Shown here: piece by piece, positions 27,917 to 37,161 of the stretch | Numbering within the stretch: position 1 is the stretch's first letter | Layout of the letters: each line of letters opens with the position of its first letter | Source of the DNA: Bacteroidales bacterium | Lineage (GTDB): Bacteria; Bacteroidota; Bacteroidia; Bacteroidales; UBA4417 | DNA length: 64,000 nt | NCBI GenBank assembly: GCA_016707705.1 | Contig: JADJHD010000022.1 | Coordinates: 1-64,000, forward strand | Reading direction: 5' to 3' | Position numbers and translations under genes: made by a program | Notes under the pieces: generated by a model | Told to the model about the DNA's origin: nothing | The model's database searches: none | The model's input: the letters and a program-made list of their open reading frames with translations, nothing else

Positions 27917-27935
27917 ATAACTAAAATTTAGTTAT
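27917..27935. promoter_or_regulatory. 19-nt perfect palindrome before a beta-barrel gene, possible operator
   Basis: ATAACTAAA-A-TTTAGTTAT, two 9-bp arms around one base, ending 3 nt before the ATG at 27939. Its place over the expected ribosome-binding region suggests a repressor site or a translation-blocking hairpin. Chance is possible in AT-rich sequence. Confidence 0.4.
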
Positions 27936-27938
27936 ACC

Positions 27939-28610
27939 ATGATCCTTTTCAGATATTCTGCCTTCATCATATTTACTGTCCTGACAAGTTTACAAAATCA
28001 GCTTTCAGCTCAAAAACTGAGTTTCGAAGGAGGTTTGATTCTTGGAATAAATGGTGTTGATTTTTCAGGTGAAAAGGAAGAATTCTGGCAGGATGATTAT
28101 GAGAGATCCGGCATTCTTGGATTATCGGCAGGACCATTTGTAAAGTGTAATTTAACTCCCCAGAATTTTGTTGTTCTTGAAATGCGCTATATGATGAAAG
28201 GCTCTGAATTAGGCTATATTAATCAGTATTTCACCCAGTCATTTGAGCGAATCCGACTGAATTACATTGAAATACCAATCCTATATGGCACTACCAGTAT
28301 TTTGCACGGCCATTCAGGGGATATCCCTTTTGCGTTTGAGACCGGTATATCCTATTCCAGGTTATTCTCCAGCAATATTTACATTGATGATCGGGTAAGC
28401 AGAGAATTCCCAACATCTCTCTATGGCTTTAGGAATTATGACATCTCCTGGATCGGACAGTTGAATATCCCGTATATAGAAGGCAAGAACTACAAACTGC
28501 TTCTTGGAATCAGAATTGAAAGGTCAATTCTATCTATTCATGAAGACTTCAGACTTTACAATTTTGATTATGGGTTTGAATTGAAATATATCTTCAGAAA
28601 CCTTTTGTAA
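27939..28610 (+). CDS. porin-family outer-membrane beta-barrel protein
   Basis: 223 residues. Signal peptide (about 1-24, ending QLSAQ), then a strand pattern of the OMP_b-brl type common in Bacteroidota: KLSFEGGLILGINGVDFSG, GLSAGPFVKCNL, FVVLEMRYMMKGSELGY, RLNYIEIPILYG, IPFAFETGISYSRLFS, KNYKLLLGIRIERSIL, and the last strand YGFELKYIFRNLL. The YIEIP-LYG motif is a hallmark of this group. It sits alone on the plus strand between rubrerythrin and a minus-strand gene. A 19-nt palindrome touches its start region. Ligand or role unknown. Confidence 0.82.
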   Translation: MILFRYSAFIIFTVLTSLQNQLSAQKLSFEGGLILGINGVDFSGEKEEFWQDDYERSGILGLSAGPFVKCNLTPQNFVVLEMRYMMKGSELGYINQYFTQSFERIRLNYIEIPILYGTTSILHGHSGDIPFAFETGISYSRLFSSNIYIDDRVSREFPTSLYGFRNYDISWIGQLNIPYIEGKNYKLLLGIRIERSILSIHEDFRLYNFDYGFELKYIFRNLL

Positions 28611-28627
28611 AATCTGTTTTGATTTGG

Positions 28628-29623
28628 TTACTTGCCGATAAGGGTAGCCAATCTTTTGATGTCCTCTATATCCAATGAAGATAAAAATCGGGCCAGATCA
28701 CATCCGCTATTAGCCCCAAGGTGCTTGAGACAATCCTTGTATTCACTTTCCATATAGGTCTTGTTTAGCGATGCCTGAAATGTGATAAACTGAATAGCAG
28801 ATTTTGGGAGTCCTTTATTCCAATAAGCAGGGTTAATCTTCATAATTGGGGGAAAAATACTGTCCTGCTCCATGTATCCCGGAGATGCTGAAACCCTTGA
28901 TATTCCTCCTCCATAAAAAGCAGGCTTCTTAAGATCGGCAGGTTCAATCTGGGTGTACTCTGCATCAAAAAATTGCTTCAGATAAGCGGCTGCTACAGGA
29001 TCCTGCTCCTTCTTCAAATTATCCCTTGCACAATCAAACGCCTCTTCAACTGTGACAGGAATCCAGTAATCTGGCTTTTTGGGATCATAAATCACTATGC
29101 AAACCTCATCATAAATATCAATACCCGGTTGAATCGTACGCTTTTTGAAAGGTTTGGTGAAATAGCACTTTTCACTGTCAAAAATATTGGTGCTGAATGC
29201 TGCATCCCATGGATAGACCTGATTTATGAACACCGACCAGCAGGGTGGTTCAATAGTATTATACACTATATCACCCTTTTTATTCCTGGTATATGTACTG
29301 AATTCAAAACTAATTCTTGCCGGAACACCATAAGATGTGCGCGGTTTGCACAATACGTTGTAAATCCTTGCCCTACCCATAAATCCCTTGATATCCCTTA
29401 GCACAGGGTTTTTTCTCATTTCTGCCACCAACGCCTGAATTCTCTGGAGGTTTGCCTTTACATCCGCAGCTGTGAATCCACAATCAGCCCCGGCGTAATC
29501 AGTGCGATTCAGCACCTCAAAAGCTCCCGGCTTCTCAGATAAGCTAACACCCTCTTGTGAAAAAACAAAAACTGGCATTAAAACCCCAATCATAATCGCA
29601 ATCAAACTAATTACCTTCTTCAT
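28628..29623 (-). CDS. secreted protein of unknown function
   Basis: 331 residues from the ATG at 29623, which opens a good signal peptide (MKKVISLIAIMIGVLMPVFVFSQ). An upstream ATG at 29665 would add 14 residues before it and is less likely. The mature protein is mixed alpha/beta with scattered cysteines (ADCGFTAADV, YNVLCKPRTSYG, EPPCWSVFIN, SEKCYFTKPF, EEAFDCARDN, CLKHLGANSGCDLARF) that could form disulfides in the periplasm. No catalytic motif or known family is recognised. It is the last gene of the minus-strand cluster of secreted proteins running from 34429, though about 230 nt separate it from the next gene upstream, so it may have its own promoter. Confidence 0.75.
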   Translation of the reverse strand: MKKVISLIAIMIGVLMPVFVFSQEGVSLSEKPGAFEVLNRTDYAGADCGFTAADVKANLQRIQALVAEMRKNPVLRDIKGFMGRARIYNVLCKPRTSYGVPARISFEFSTYTRNKKGDIVYNTIEPPCWSVFINQVYPWDAAFSTNIFDSEKCYFTKPFKKRTIQPGIDIYDEVCIVIYDPKKPDYWIPVTVEEAFDCARDNLKKEQDPVAAAYLKQFFDAEYTQIEPADLKKPAFYGGGISRVSASPGYMEQDSIFPPIMKINPAYWNKGLPKSAIQFITFQASLNKTYMESEYKDCLKHLGANSGCDLARFLSSLDIEDIKRLATLIGK

Positions 29624-29856
29624 ACTACACGATTTAATACATGGCTTTACTAAAACTTCTTTCACTTTAAAATTTCAAATCAAGAACTGAAAATATTTTG
29701 TCATGCTGCGAAAGACTAAGAATCGAGGTGTTTTATTAATCCTGTTTTATGATTTCCCCGAATAACCAATAAGTTGAATTTATAATGTAGTTTTTTCATT
29801 TCGACAATCTTATGATTCTAATGATCCTGATTACAAGAATCACATCTTGCAATAGA

Positions 29857-31005
29857 CTATTTTGATTGTTTCTCCAGGACAAAATCGTAGGTAATTGTTT
29901 CCAACTCGTTGGATTCCGGGTTTCTTCTGGTAATAGTTTCACTTTGCTGAAGAATTTCATCAGTTGATTTCCCAGGGAAAGGACCCAGAAAAACCTTAAG
30001 CGGCAATGTGATCTCTTCCATTTTATTCATTGGGTCTGCCGGTATATTGTCACAAGTACCCTCGGCACTTTCTATCTCCTTCCCCGCTCCATTTGCGGGT
30101 TTGGAAGTAGCCTTTGCTGTGATAATGTACGTACCGTCATCCAAAAACTGAATTTCAATCCGGGTATCATCTTGCTTTTTCCCTTTAAAGATGCTTTCAG
30201 TGGATAGTCCTGATCCTTCAACCCTGAAGGTATTCTCCCTTTTATAAACCCTTCCCCCCTGCCTTCCGGAAGGACAAGTATAGCAGCTATTTTCTACGAC
30301 CAATGTTGAATGCTCATACATTTGAAATTCCATATCGCCTGTAGCCCATGGAATTCCTTTTCTCTGGAGATTCCATTTACTATGAGTCTCCTTGTGAATC
30401 CCTTCCTCACGCCGGTACATGCCATCCATTTCATTGCAATAGACTGAATACTCCTTTTTCGTGGTTGTATCTACCTCTGAATCAACAGTTAAATTCAAAG
30501 GACCTGTGAACGGACAAACCTCGTATTTCGACAACATATCAATCAATTTCTTTGTCATAGAACGACAGCCCTCCGTTAGTTCTGCAAATGTGTTTCCACA
30601 CCTTATTACACCTGCATCAGCAATGCATTCAATTTTCTTGTACCTGAAACATCTTGCTACCACAGCAATCCTGCCTTCTGAATAATCTATCAGTTTCAGG
30701 TGTACCCAATAATCATGAGCCAGTTGGTCGCAGAACGAAGGCAAATCTCCTTCAATGTCACCCATTAGGTAATGAAAACGCAGGCTGTCAAGTTTATTAA
30801 CGATGTCGGACTGGGTGTTAACTTTTGCACAGGGAAAAGCTTCCTTGAGTTCAGTTGCCACAAGCCTGGCATAGGCATTGGCGTATTTCACAGATGTATC
30901 ACCCATGGCTCGATTACACTCTATAAAGAAATGTGGTTTCTCAGTTTGAGCATACATTAACTGAAAGAGTGAAGTAAGGATTATCAGAAATGATAAATGT
31001 TTCAT
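29857..31005 (-). CDS. secreted protein of unknown function
   Basis: 382 residues with a signal peptide MKHLSFLIILTSLFQLMYAQ. The N-terminal part (about 25-160; YANAYARLVATELKEAFPCA, HDYWVHLKLIDYSEGRIAVV) looks like an alpha/beta domain of the kind seen in periplasmic proteins that recall a TolB-like or DUF-type fold, but I cannot assign it. The C-terminal part is beta-rich with YCNEMDGMYRREE, NSCYTCPSGRQGG and FLDDGTYIITAKAT. The start overlaps the stop of the leucine-rich repeat gene by 4 nt (31002-31005), so the two are translationally coupled and probably work together. Confidence 0.8.
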   Translation of the reverse strand: MKHLSFLIILTSLFQLMYAQTEKPHFFIECNRAMGDTSVKYANAYARLVATELKEAFPCAKVNTQSDIVNKLDSLRFHYLMGDIEGDLPSFCDQLAHDYWVHLKLIDYSEGRIAVVARCFRYKKIECIADAGVIRCGNTFAELTEGCRSMTKKLIDMLSKYEVCPFTGPLNLTVDSEVDTTTKKEYSVYCNEMDGMYRREEGIHKETHSKWNLQRKGIPWATGDMEFQMYEHSTLVVENSCYTCPSGRQGGRVYKRENTFRVEGSGLSTESIFKGKKQDDTRIEIQFLDDGTYIITAKATSKPANGAGKEIESAEGTCDNIPADPMNKMEEITLPLKVFLGPFPGKSTDEILQQSETITRRNPESNELETITYDFVLEKQSK

Positions 31006-31889
31006 TGGACTAGGATATTACATTCTGGCAATAACTGTTGAATCTGCTCTATTTCTGATTGGCTGATACCTGTTTTTGCAACTCCCAACTTGCCTAGTTT
31101 TTTGAGTGGGCTCACAACTGTCAGTATTTCATGAAGGGGGTTCAAATCAACATACAGCGTTTTAAGCAGCGTCAACCCGGAAACAGAGGCTGGAAGTTGA
31201 TCAAGATTATTATTAAACAAGTTTAGAATCGTTATCTCTTTGAAATCACCGACTCGCAATGGCAAGCTGGAAACAGAAGATCCAAAGTTTAATATGTATA
31301 ATTCATTGAGGGGATAATCTTTTGCATTCATTAATATTTCTTCAAGATTTACAGGCGTCCCAGCCTCCTCACAGGTTATGACAAGTCTGATGATTCCCTT
31401 GAATACCGGCATCTGATCAATCACTACCTGAACATATGGCATTGACATATTAATGGTTAATTCAGGCATTGATTCCTGCCAATCCGGATTCTTTATCGTT
31501 GGATTATCATCTTCCTTGTATTCCTCCACAATTTCATTCATGAGAGGATCCGCAAGGTCGATTTTAGCACCTTCTCCCTGCTTAGATATTTTCCACATCT
31601 GGTTCCAGAGCTGCATCTTATATTCAACATCCTCTTTGATTTTTTCTTCATATTGTTCTCCGCTCCCAACGTTTTGAGGGGCTTGCTGCCGAGCCCCAAT
31701 CATCATCATTTGTTTGGAAAGTTCTGCAATTTTGACATTTGCGGAATCAGCATCTTTCTGATTTGTCCAGTCCGTATCATGCATGATTTTTCCAATCTCT
31801 TTCTTCAGTTCGGCTGCCGTTTTTGCAGTTTCCTGCGCAAACGAACACCAAAAAGTGAGTACCAGCCCTAGTAAGAGGAAATATTTCAT
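31002..31889 (-). CDS. secreted leucine-rich repeat protein
   Basis: 295 residues with a signal peptide (1-19, ending CSFAQ). The first half is helical and charged (AAELKKEIGKIMHDTDW, YEEKIKEDVEYKMQLWNQM). The second half (about 185-295) holds leucine-rich repeats: LNELYILNFGSSVSSLPLRV, FKEITILNLFNNNLDQLPAS, LTLLKTLYVDLNPL and LKKLGKLGVAKTGIS. Such repeats bind proteins. The segment DADSANVKIAELSKQM resembles DADTANIRIWREAM in the next gene upstream (32013-33047), hinting that the two share an N-terminal module. The stop overlaps the start of the following gene by 4 nt. Role unknown; surface or periplasmic binding is inferred. Confidence 0.8.
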   Translation of the reverse strand: MKYFLLLGLVLTFWCSFAQETAKTAAELKKEIGKIMHDTDWTNQKDADSANVKIAELSKQMMMIGARQQAPQNVGSGEQYEEKIKEDVEYKMQLWNQMWKISKQGEGAKIDLADPLMNEIVEEYKEDDNPTIKNPDWQESMPELTINMSMPYVQVVIDQMPVFKGIIRLVITCEEAGTPVNLEEILMNAKDYPLNELYILNFGSSVSSLPLRVGDFKEITILNLFNNNLDQLPASVSGLTLLKTLYVDLNPLHEILTVVSPLKKLGKLGVAKTGISQSEIEQIQQLLPECNILVQ

Positions 31890-32012
31890 TGGGATTTGGT
31901 ATTTACTGATAATTCAAATTCTCTGAAACGTAGTAATAAGTGCCATATAAGTTTAGTTAAGGTTCAATCATACAGCACTGCATTTAGCCTGATGTAAGTA
32001 AGCAATTTGAAA

Positions 32013-33047
32013 TTAACTGAGTACAACCCGGAAAGGCTCCATCCACTCACTCACCACCTTCTGCTCCAACCCCAACAAGTATTGAGGAATAATAAAACTG
32101 GAAGATGGAAGCTTTTGTTAGCATATGTTTTAACAATGGTAAGGGCTGAAAGACCTGGCTTGAAAGAAGGATTGTGAATTCCAGTCTGAGATTCAATAAC
32201 CTTGTTATTTATATCATCAAGTGCATCATAATCATCAAATGAACCTTCAACATAAGTCCTGAAACCAATAACAACTTTAATGTATTTCGGAGTAAAACGA
32301 TTACAAAAATCCTGATGCTTTCTATTAATTGCATCATCAATTGCTTCCTGACATTGGAATTATCACAATCTTCACGCTGCTTATTCAGATCTTCTATTTC
32401 ATCACTCATCGTTTCCCGAGCATCTTCAGCCTCTTTTTGTATTGTATCAAACTGCTGAAAATATTTCCACTCACCAGCTCTCATCTTATCAATCATGAAC
32501 TTCTGTTCATTTACAAGTTCAAATTGACTTCTTAACTCCTTTTGCTTCTGAGCCTGCTGTTCAGGATTAGCCATTCCATCAGCCATCATCATGGTACCGT
32601 ATCCCTGAGCCCATCTTTTTGGGAGGCAGTATCCATTTTTGAAAGTTTTTTAAAATCATTGATATCCATATTCATTTGTTCCATCAGCATGGCATTGGCT
32701 ATCTCTTCCTTCTCAGTATCAGTCATTTTATCAGCGTTTTTAAGCCGTCGCGCATCAACTTCCGAATAACCCAGTTTTGTAAGTGAATTCTCACGAATCT
32801 GATCTTCATGTTCTTCCATAAAAGAATCCAAAGCTTCAGTTCGTCGGCTGATATCAGCTGACAATGAATCCATAAATACGCTCATGGCCTCTCTCCAGAT
32901 TCTGATATTTGCTGTATCAGCATCTGTAATGCTACAGGGATTTCCTGAATATCTAGGCACCTCAGCCAGATACATTATCGGCGATGTTTGTCCGGATAAC
33001 CCCAGTCCAATAAGAACGAATGCAACCAAGCAAATAGACTTTCTCAT
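32013..33047 (-). CDS. secreted coiled-coil protein of unknown function, interrupted by three frameshifts
   Basis: Signal peptide from the ATG at 33047 (MRKSICLVAFVLIGLGLSGQ). The rest is mainly helical and charged (DISRRTEALDSFMEEHEDQI, ARETMSDEIEDLNKQRED), then a mixed C-terminal part (FCNRFTPKYIKVVIGFRTY, HNPSFKPGLSALTIVKTYA, FIIPQYLLGLEQKVVSEWME, FRVVLS, stop at 32013). The frame is lost three times: in the T run 32616-32620 (SQKRWAQGYGTMMMA with one more base), at CC 32347-32348 (NVREAIDDAINRKHQ) and in the T run 32113-32116 (YANKKLPSSS). Each is fixed by lengthening the run by one, giving 345 residues. No known family recognised. It lies between the OmpA and leucine-rich repeat genes. 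Confidence 0.75.
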
Positions 33048-33154
33048 AATTGCAGTTTTCAATTTATGATTCATAAGACTTCTGAAATTCAATCTGGATT
33101 CGTTAGATGGAGAATATATTTCCCCAGAGCTATATGTTAAATAGGCTCAAGCCT

Positions 33155-34429
33155 TTACATCTTAATGAATTCCACTCTTCTGTTCAAAGCCTTATTCGTT
33201 GGAGTATCATTAGGTGCCACCGGCTGAGTTTCACCCATTCCATCAGTAACCAGCCTGTCACCATCCACACCGAACAGTTTTACGAGTTCATTCTTAACTG
33301 AAGCCGCTCTGCGCTTTGACAAATCAAGATTATCCGAATCCTTCCCATCAGAATCGGTATGCCCGACAATTTTAACTTTCACATCAGGAACCTCATTTAG
33401 AATTTTGGCTATATCCTTCAGAGTGCCATAGGATTCAGGCTTCACAACATCCTTATTTACATCAAAATAAATTCCGTAGGTTACAAGCTTTCCTTCGGTG
33501 AGCAACTTATTCCTCATGTCAGGGGCAGCGGTTGTTATCTTGATATTCGTTACATACGATCCAGCTGACGCACCCCGATATAATTGAAAGGCCAGTCGTG
33601 TAAATTTGCTGTCTTCATACAGATTGGTTGGCATATCCAGAACCTTTTCCCCGGCATGATAAATGCATACACACCTATTCTGCACCCAAATAATCACATG
33701 ATTCAACTTCTCCTCAATTACTGGTTTAAGCGATGAATTTCCGGAGATTTTAGGATTGCTGGCTTTTAACCCCTGCGATTCCCAGCCAGTTTTAGCCACA
33801 CTAACAACCAGGCCTGTTTTGCACGCATTGGGATCACTCATTTCCTTGAATGCACTTTCTCCATACATCACCACGCCAACAGCATAGCGGCCACCTGCCT
33901 TTTTGGGTACTACATCGAATTCAACAATGAAATTCTTTGGGAAATCTATCGGCTTTAAAAACCACCAGGTTCCGTCAGTCGCATTGAGATTAAGCCAGTT
34001 CCCTGATGCAACATTCAATGTATTCACTTCCCCTGATTTATTGGTAGTCCAGAGCGCAGGGAAATCTCCAATTGCATCCTGACTGAAATCCTCATAGAAC
34101 AATACCTTGTCGCCCGGAACAAAATCATAATTTGAAAACGCTTTTAACGACTGCTGTTCTGATTGTTGACTCTCTTTTCCTTGCTGACTCTTCGAAGCAT
34201 CTTCAGCTTTCTTTTCATCTTCCTTTTTCTTTTCTTCTTCTTTCTTCTTATCACCCTTTATTCCCTTCTCTATCTCATCCAACCCCTTATCAATCCCCCT
34301 GTCAATTTTGTTATTCACTCGGTTATTAACCTTGTTTTCAATCTTCCGGCCAATATTGATTTGTCCGGACACCATTGTTACGCTTAGCATACAGATAGCC
34401 AGCACAATAAATTGGAGATACCTTTTCAT
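33155..34429 (-). CDS. OmpA family protein
   Basis: 424 residues. Signal peptide (1-22, ending VSGQ), a short helical segment with VNNRVNNKIDRGIDKGL, a highly charged Lys/Glu stretch (58-80), a jelly-roll-like middle domain (about 105-300; FYEDFSQDAIGDFPALW, FIVEFDVVPKKAGGRYAVGV) and a C-terminal OmpA peptidoglycan-binding domain (about 312-424) with IVGHTDSDG (His357, Asp359), LDLSKRRAASVKNEL and GMGETQPVAPNDT, ending NRRVEFIKM. The OmpA domain anchors the protein to the cell wall. It is the first gene of the secreted-protein cluster and is divergent from the histidine kinase gene, so the 136-nt gap between them carries both promoters. Confidence 0.92.
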   Translation of the reverse strand: MKRYLQFIVLAICMLSVTMVSGQINIGRKIENKVNNRVNNKIDRGIDKGLDEIEKGIKGDKKKEEEKKKEDEKKAEDASKSQQGKESQQSEQQSLKAFSNYDFVPGDKVLFYEDFSQDAIGDFPALWTTNKSGEVNTLNVASGNWLNLNATDGTWWFLKPIDFPKNFIVEFDVVPKKAGGRYAVGVVMYGESAFKEMSDPNACKTGLVVSVAKTGWESQGLKASNPKISGNSSLKPVIEEKLNHVIIWVQNRCVCIYHAGEKVLDMPTNLYEDSKFTRLAFQLYRGASAGSYVTNIKITTAAPDMRNKLLTEGKLVTYGIYFDVNKDVVKPESYGTLKDIAKILNEVPDVKVKIVGHTDSDGKDSDNLDLSKRRAASVKNELVKLFGVDGDRLVTDGMGETQPVAPNDTPTNKALNRRVEFIKM

Positions 34430-34542
34430 GGGACTTATTTTGAACTGTTAAAATATTTTTTGAATCTTAGTGTAAAGATAGATTCGGCATTTCTGCAGAA
34501 TTATCCCTGTAAAAGGGGATTTTTTAGCTTCCTTTTCAATTT

Positions 34543-34550
34543 AGCTTTGT
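34543..34550 (+). promoter_or_regulatory. -7 promoter element for the histidine kinase operon
   Basis: TAGCTTTG matches TAnnTTTG exactly, 15 nt upstream of the kinase ATG, so the leader would be very short. A TATCTTTA near 34475 on the minus strand is a one-mismatch candidate for the divergent OmpA gene. Confidence 0.45.
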
Positions 34551-34565
34551 ATTGATTTAACTACT

Positions 34566-36482
34566 ATGAAATATCCCGTTACAGTTTTGCTCCTTCTGTT
34601 TTTTCTGCCCCTGATTGGAGGAATGGCTCAGAACATTGATTCTGTCGCCAGAGTGACTGAGACTATACTCACATCTGAATTAAGCCGGGGGAATAAAAAG
34701 GTCGAAAAGACTGCTTCATACAGCAAGGACACGGCAACCATCGCAGAGTATCTGGATAAAGCAAGGGAGTACCAGAAGTTCAATCATGATTCAATGCTTC
34801 TTTTTGCAAATACGGCTCTCACATCTGCACTGAAATTGAAAGATCTGGGGAAAATCTCCAGCTCAGTTCAGATTCTCGGCAGATTCTATATCCTTAGGGA
34901 AGATTATGGCAAAGCGACTTCCTGTTTCTTGCTGGGACTCAATATTGAAGAAAAACTTGGGAACGCAGCTAAGGCAGCTGACCTCTATGATGATATTGGA
35001 AACATCTACAACTTTCAGGAAATTTTCGCAAAATCCTTGCACTATTACACCAAGGCAATGGATATATATATTCAGCGAAAAGACACTTTCAATTTAGCCA
35101 AGTCCTATTCCCATCTTGGCACACTGCATTCTTCCAGAGAGTTTTGCGAACATCGTGATGAATCCCAGAAAGCAGTTGATTTCAGTCTTGCACTCCAGTA
35201 TTTCGAAAAATCAATCGCCTTATGCAATGCTATTCACTACGAGCCGCTTATGATAAATGGTCTGGTCAATGTAGCTGCTGTTTACAATAAGTTCAAGAAA
35301 CCTGAACTGGCTTTGCCCCGACTTTTGAAAGCGATTGAATATTATAGGATTCACAATAACCTGAATAGCCTTACCAGTACACTCCATACTTTAGGAAGAA
35401 CCTACTTCCGGCTGGGCATGTATGATAAATCGATTCAGTCCCTCAACGAATCCCTTGAAATTTCGAGGAAAAACAACCTTACAGATGGAATCCAGTATCT
35501 TTTTGAGGCGATGGCTCAAACCTATGCAGCCGATGGTGACTACAAGAATGCATACGAGAGCTATCTTAAGTATATGACTTTAAGAGATTCATTGGTAACT
35601 GTTGAAAAAGCCCGGAGCCTGTTTGAGCTTGAAACAAAATACCAGACTGAAAAAAAGGAAAAGGAAATTCTTCAGCTTACTACTGAGAAACGGGAGAAAA
35701 ATATCGCATTGCTTGGATTGGCGTCCCTTCTGCTCATTGTTGCTGTAATGGGATACTTCATCCTTAAAAATATAAGGCATAAGCGAGTCATTGCCGAGCA
35801 GACGCTCAGGATTAAAGAACAGCAAATCCTGGAAATGGAAAAAGAACGTCAACTCATTGCTACCAAATCAGTGCTTCAGGGTGAAGAAGCAGAACGGAGT
35901 CGCATGGCCCGCGATCTTCACGATGGACTGGGCGGAATGCTGTCAAGTGTTAAAATAAACCTGTCATCTATGAAAGGGGATTCAATTATTTCGGAAGAAA
36001 ATGCTGAAGTGTTCAACCATGCTCTCAGACTTCTTGACCATTCGATTACTGAGCTCAGGCGGGTAGCACATAATATGATGCCTGAAACCCTGGTGCATTA
36101 TGGACTGAAGGTAGCCTATGAAGATTTCATCAATCGGATTCGCACTGACCAAACCCCCAAAATAGATTTCCAGTTTTTCGGAGAAGAAAACCGCTATACC
36201 CGTGAACTTGAAATCACTCTTTACCGAATCGGACAGGAATTGGTAAACAATGCCATGAAGCATGCCTCTGCCTCACAAATCAGTCTTCAGTTTATTGCGG
36301 AACCCGGCCGTATCTGTCTCCAGGTAATTGATGATGGGAAAGGTTTCGATACTGCCCACCAGCAAGGAGGAAAGGGCATTGAAAGCATCCGCGACAGAGT
36401 TGCCGCCAATAATGGAAAATTTGAACTATGGAGCAAGCCCGGTGAAGGAACCGAAGCTACCATTGAATTTTTACTATCTTAG
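34566..36482 (+). CDS. TPR-containing sensor histidine kinase (HisKA_3/NarX type)
   Basis: 638 residues. Signal peptide (1-21, ending GGMAQ), periplasmic TPR repeats (about 60-345; YDDIGNIYNFQEIFAKSLHY, LHTLGRTYFRLGMYDKSIQS), one membrane segment (about 379-400), a coiled coil (401-440), then HisKA_3 dimerisation with ERSRMARDLHDGLGGMLSSV (phospho-acceptor His452) and the ATPase domain: N box QELVNNAMKHA (Asn562), G1 DDGKGFD (589-595), G2 GGKGIESIRDRV. All catalytic motifs are intact. It autophosphorylates and passes the phosphate to the response regulator encoded 27 bp downstream. The signal, perhaps sensed through the TPR region, is unknown. The divergent OmpA cluster is a candidate target by position only. 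Confidence 0.94.
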   Translation: MKYPVTVLLLLFFLPLIGGMAQNIDSVARVTETILTSELSRGNKKVEKTASYSKDTATIAEYLDKAREYQKFNHDSMLLFANTALTSALKLKDLGKISSSVQILGRFYILREDYGKATSCFLLGLNIEEKLGNAAKAADLYDDIGNIYNFQEIFAKSLHYYTKAMDIYIQRKDTFNLAKSYSHLGTLHSSREFCEHRDESQKAVDFSLALQYFEKSIALCNAIHYEPLMINGLVNVAAVYNKFKKPELALPRLLKAIEYYRIHNNLNSLTSTLHTLGRTYFRLGMYDKSIQSLNESLEISRKNNLTDGIQYLFEAMAQTYAADGDYKNAYESYLKYMTLRDSLVTVEKARSLFELETKYQTEKKEKEILQLTTEKREKNIALLGLASLLLIVAVMGYFILKNIRHKRVIAEQTLRIKEQQILEMEKERQLIATKSVLQGEEAERSRMARDLHDGLGGMLSSVKINLSSMKGDSIISEENAEVFNHALRLLDHSITELRRVAHNMMPETLVHYGLKVAYEDFINRIRTDQTPKIDFQFFGEENRYTRELEITLYRIGQELVNNAMKHASASQISLQFIAEPGRICLQVIDDGKGFDTAHQQGGKGIESIRDRVAANNGKFELWSKPGEGTEATIEFLLS

Positions 36483-36509
36483 CATATCTGTTTCCAGGAA
36501 TAACAGCAT

Positions 36510-37139
36510 ATGCCACAATTAGCGCTTATTGTAGAAGATCACCCTATTGTAAGTAACAGTATTTCAGGATTAATCCAGTCCAATATCCGCGAACTGGAAT
36601 GCCATGCAGTGAATACCGGTCAATCCGGATTAGCTTACCTCAATTCCCATAAACCTGACATTATCCTTCTGGACATCAATCTCCCGGATATGAGTGGAAT
36701 TGATTTCCTGCGGGATGCCTCTGCCCGCTTTCCAAACCTCAAGGTTCTTGCCTTAACTTCAATTGAACAACGGCATGTGGTAGAGCAAATGATGGCACTG
36801 GGGGTGAATGGCTTCATCCTTAAGAGTTCCGATACCGAAGAAATACTGGAGGCTATATCAACAGTTCTGAATGGAGGTCAATATTTCAGCAAACAGGTAA
36901 GCCTGATTCTTAAGAACAAGAATTCAAACCAATCCAATATTCCGCTTCTAACGCGCCGTGAAGTGGAAGTGCTTCGACTTATTTCCGACGGACTTACCAA
37001 TCAGGAAATTGCCGACAAGCTATTTATCTCCGCCTGGACAGTCGACAGCCACCGCAAAAACCTGCTCGTGAAATTCGATGCCAAAAACACCGCCTCCCTC
37101 GTAAAAATCGCCGCCAGCCACGGCCTCCTCGACTATTGA
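36510..37139 (+). CDS. NarL/FixJ-type response regulator
   Basis: 209 residues. Receiver domain (about 5-120) with acidic pocket Glu9-Asp10 and phospho-acceptor Asp55 in IILLDINLPDMSG, Thr in VLALTSIEQ and Lys in GFILKSSDTEEI. The C-terminal LuxR/GerE helix-turn-helix (about 145-205) reads LTRREVEVLRLISDGLTNQE and IADKLFISAWTVDSHRKNLL. It pairs with the kinase just upstream in a two-gene operon. Target genes not known. After the stop there is no terminator but a run of intergenic repeats. Confidence 0.95.
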   Translation: MPQLALIVEDHPIVSNSISGLIQSNIRELECHAVNTGQSGLAYLNSHKPDIILLDINLPDMSGIDFLRDASARFPNLKVLALTSIEQRHVVEQMMALGVNGFILKSSDTEEILEAISTVLNGGQYFSKQVSLILKNKNSNQSNIPLLTRREVEVLRLISDGLTNQEIADKLFISAWTVDSHRKNLLVKFDAKNTASLVKIAASHGLLDY

Positions 37140-37161
37140 AGGAGTTGTTGGTATTTAGTTG

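Noticed and set aside
32209..33092. Programmed ribosomal frameshifting in the secreted coiled-coil gene
   Set aside because: Three shifts in one gene without slippery heptamers or downstream structures, and matching losses in two other genes, point to sequence error.
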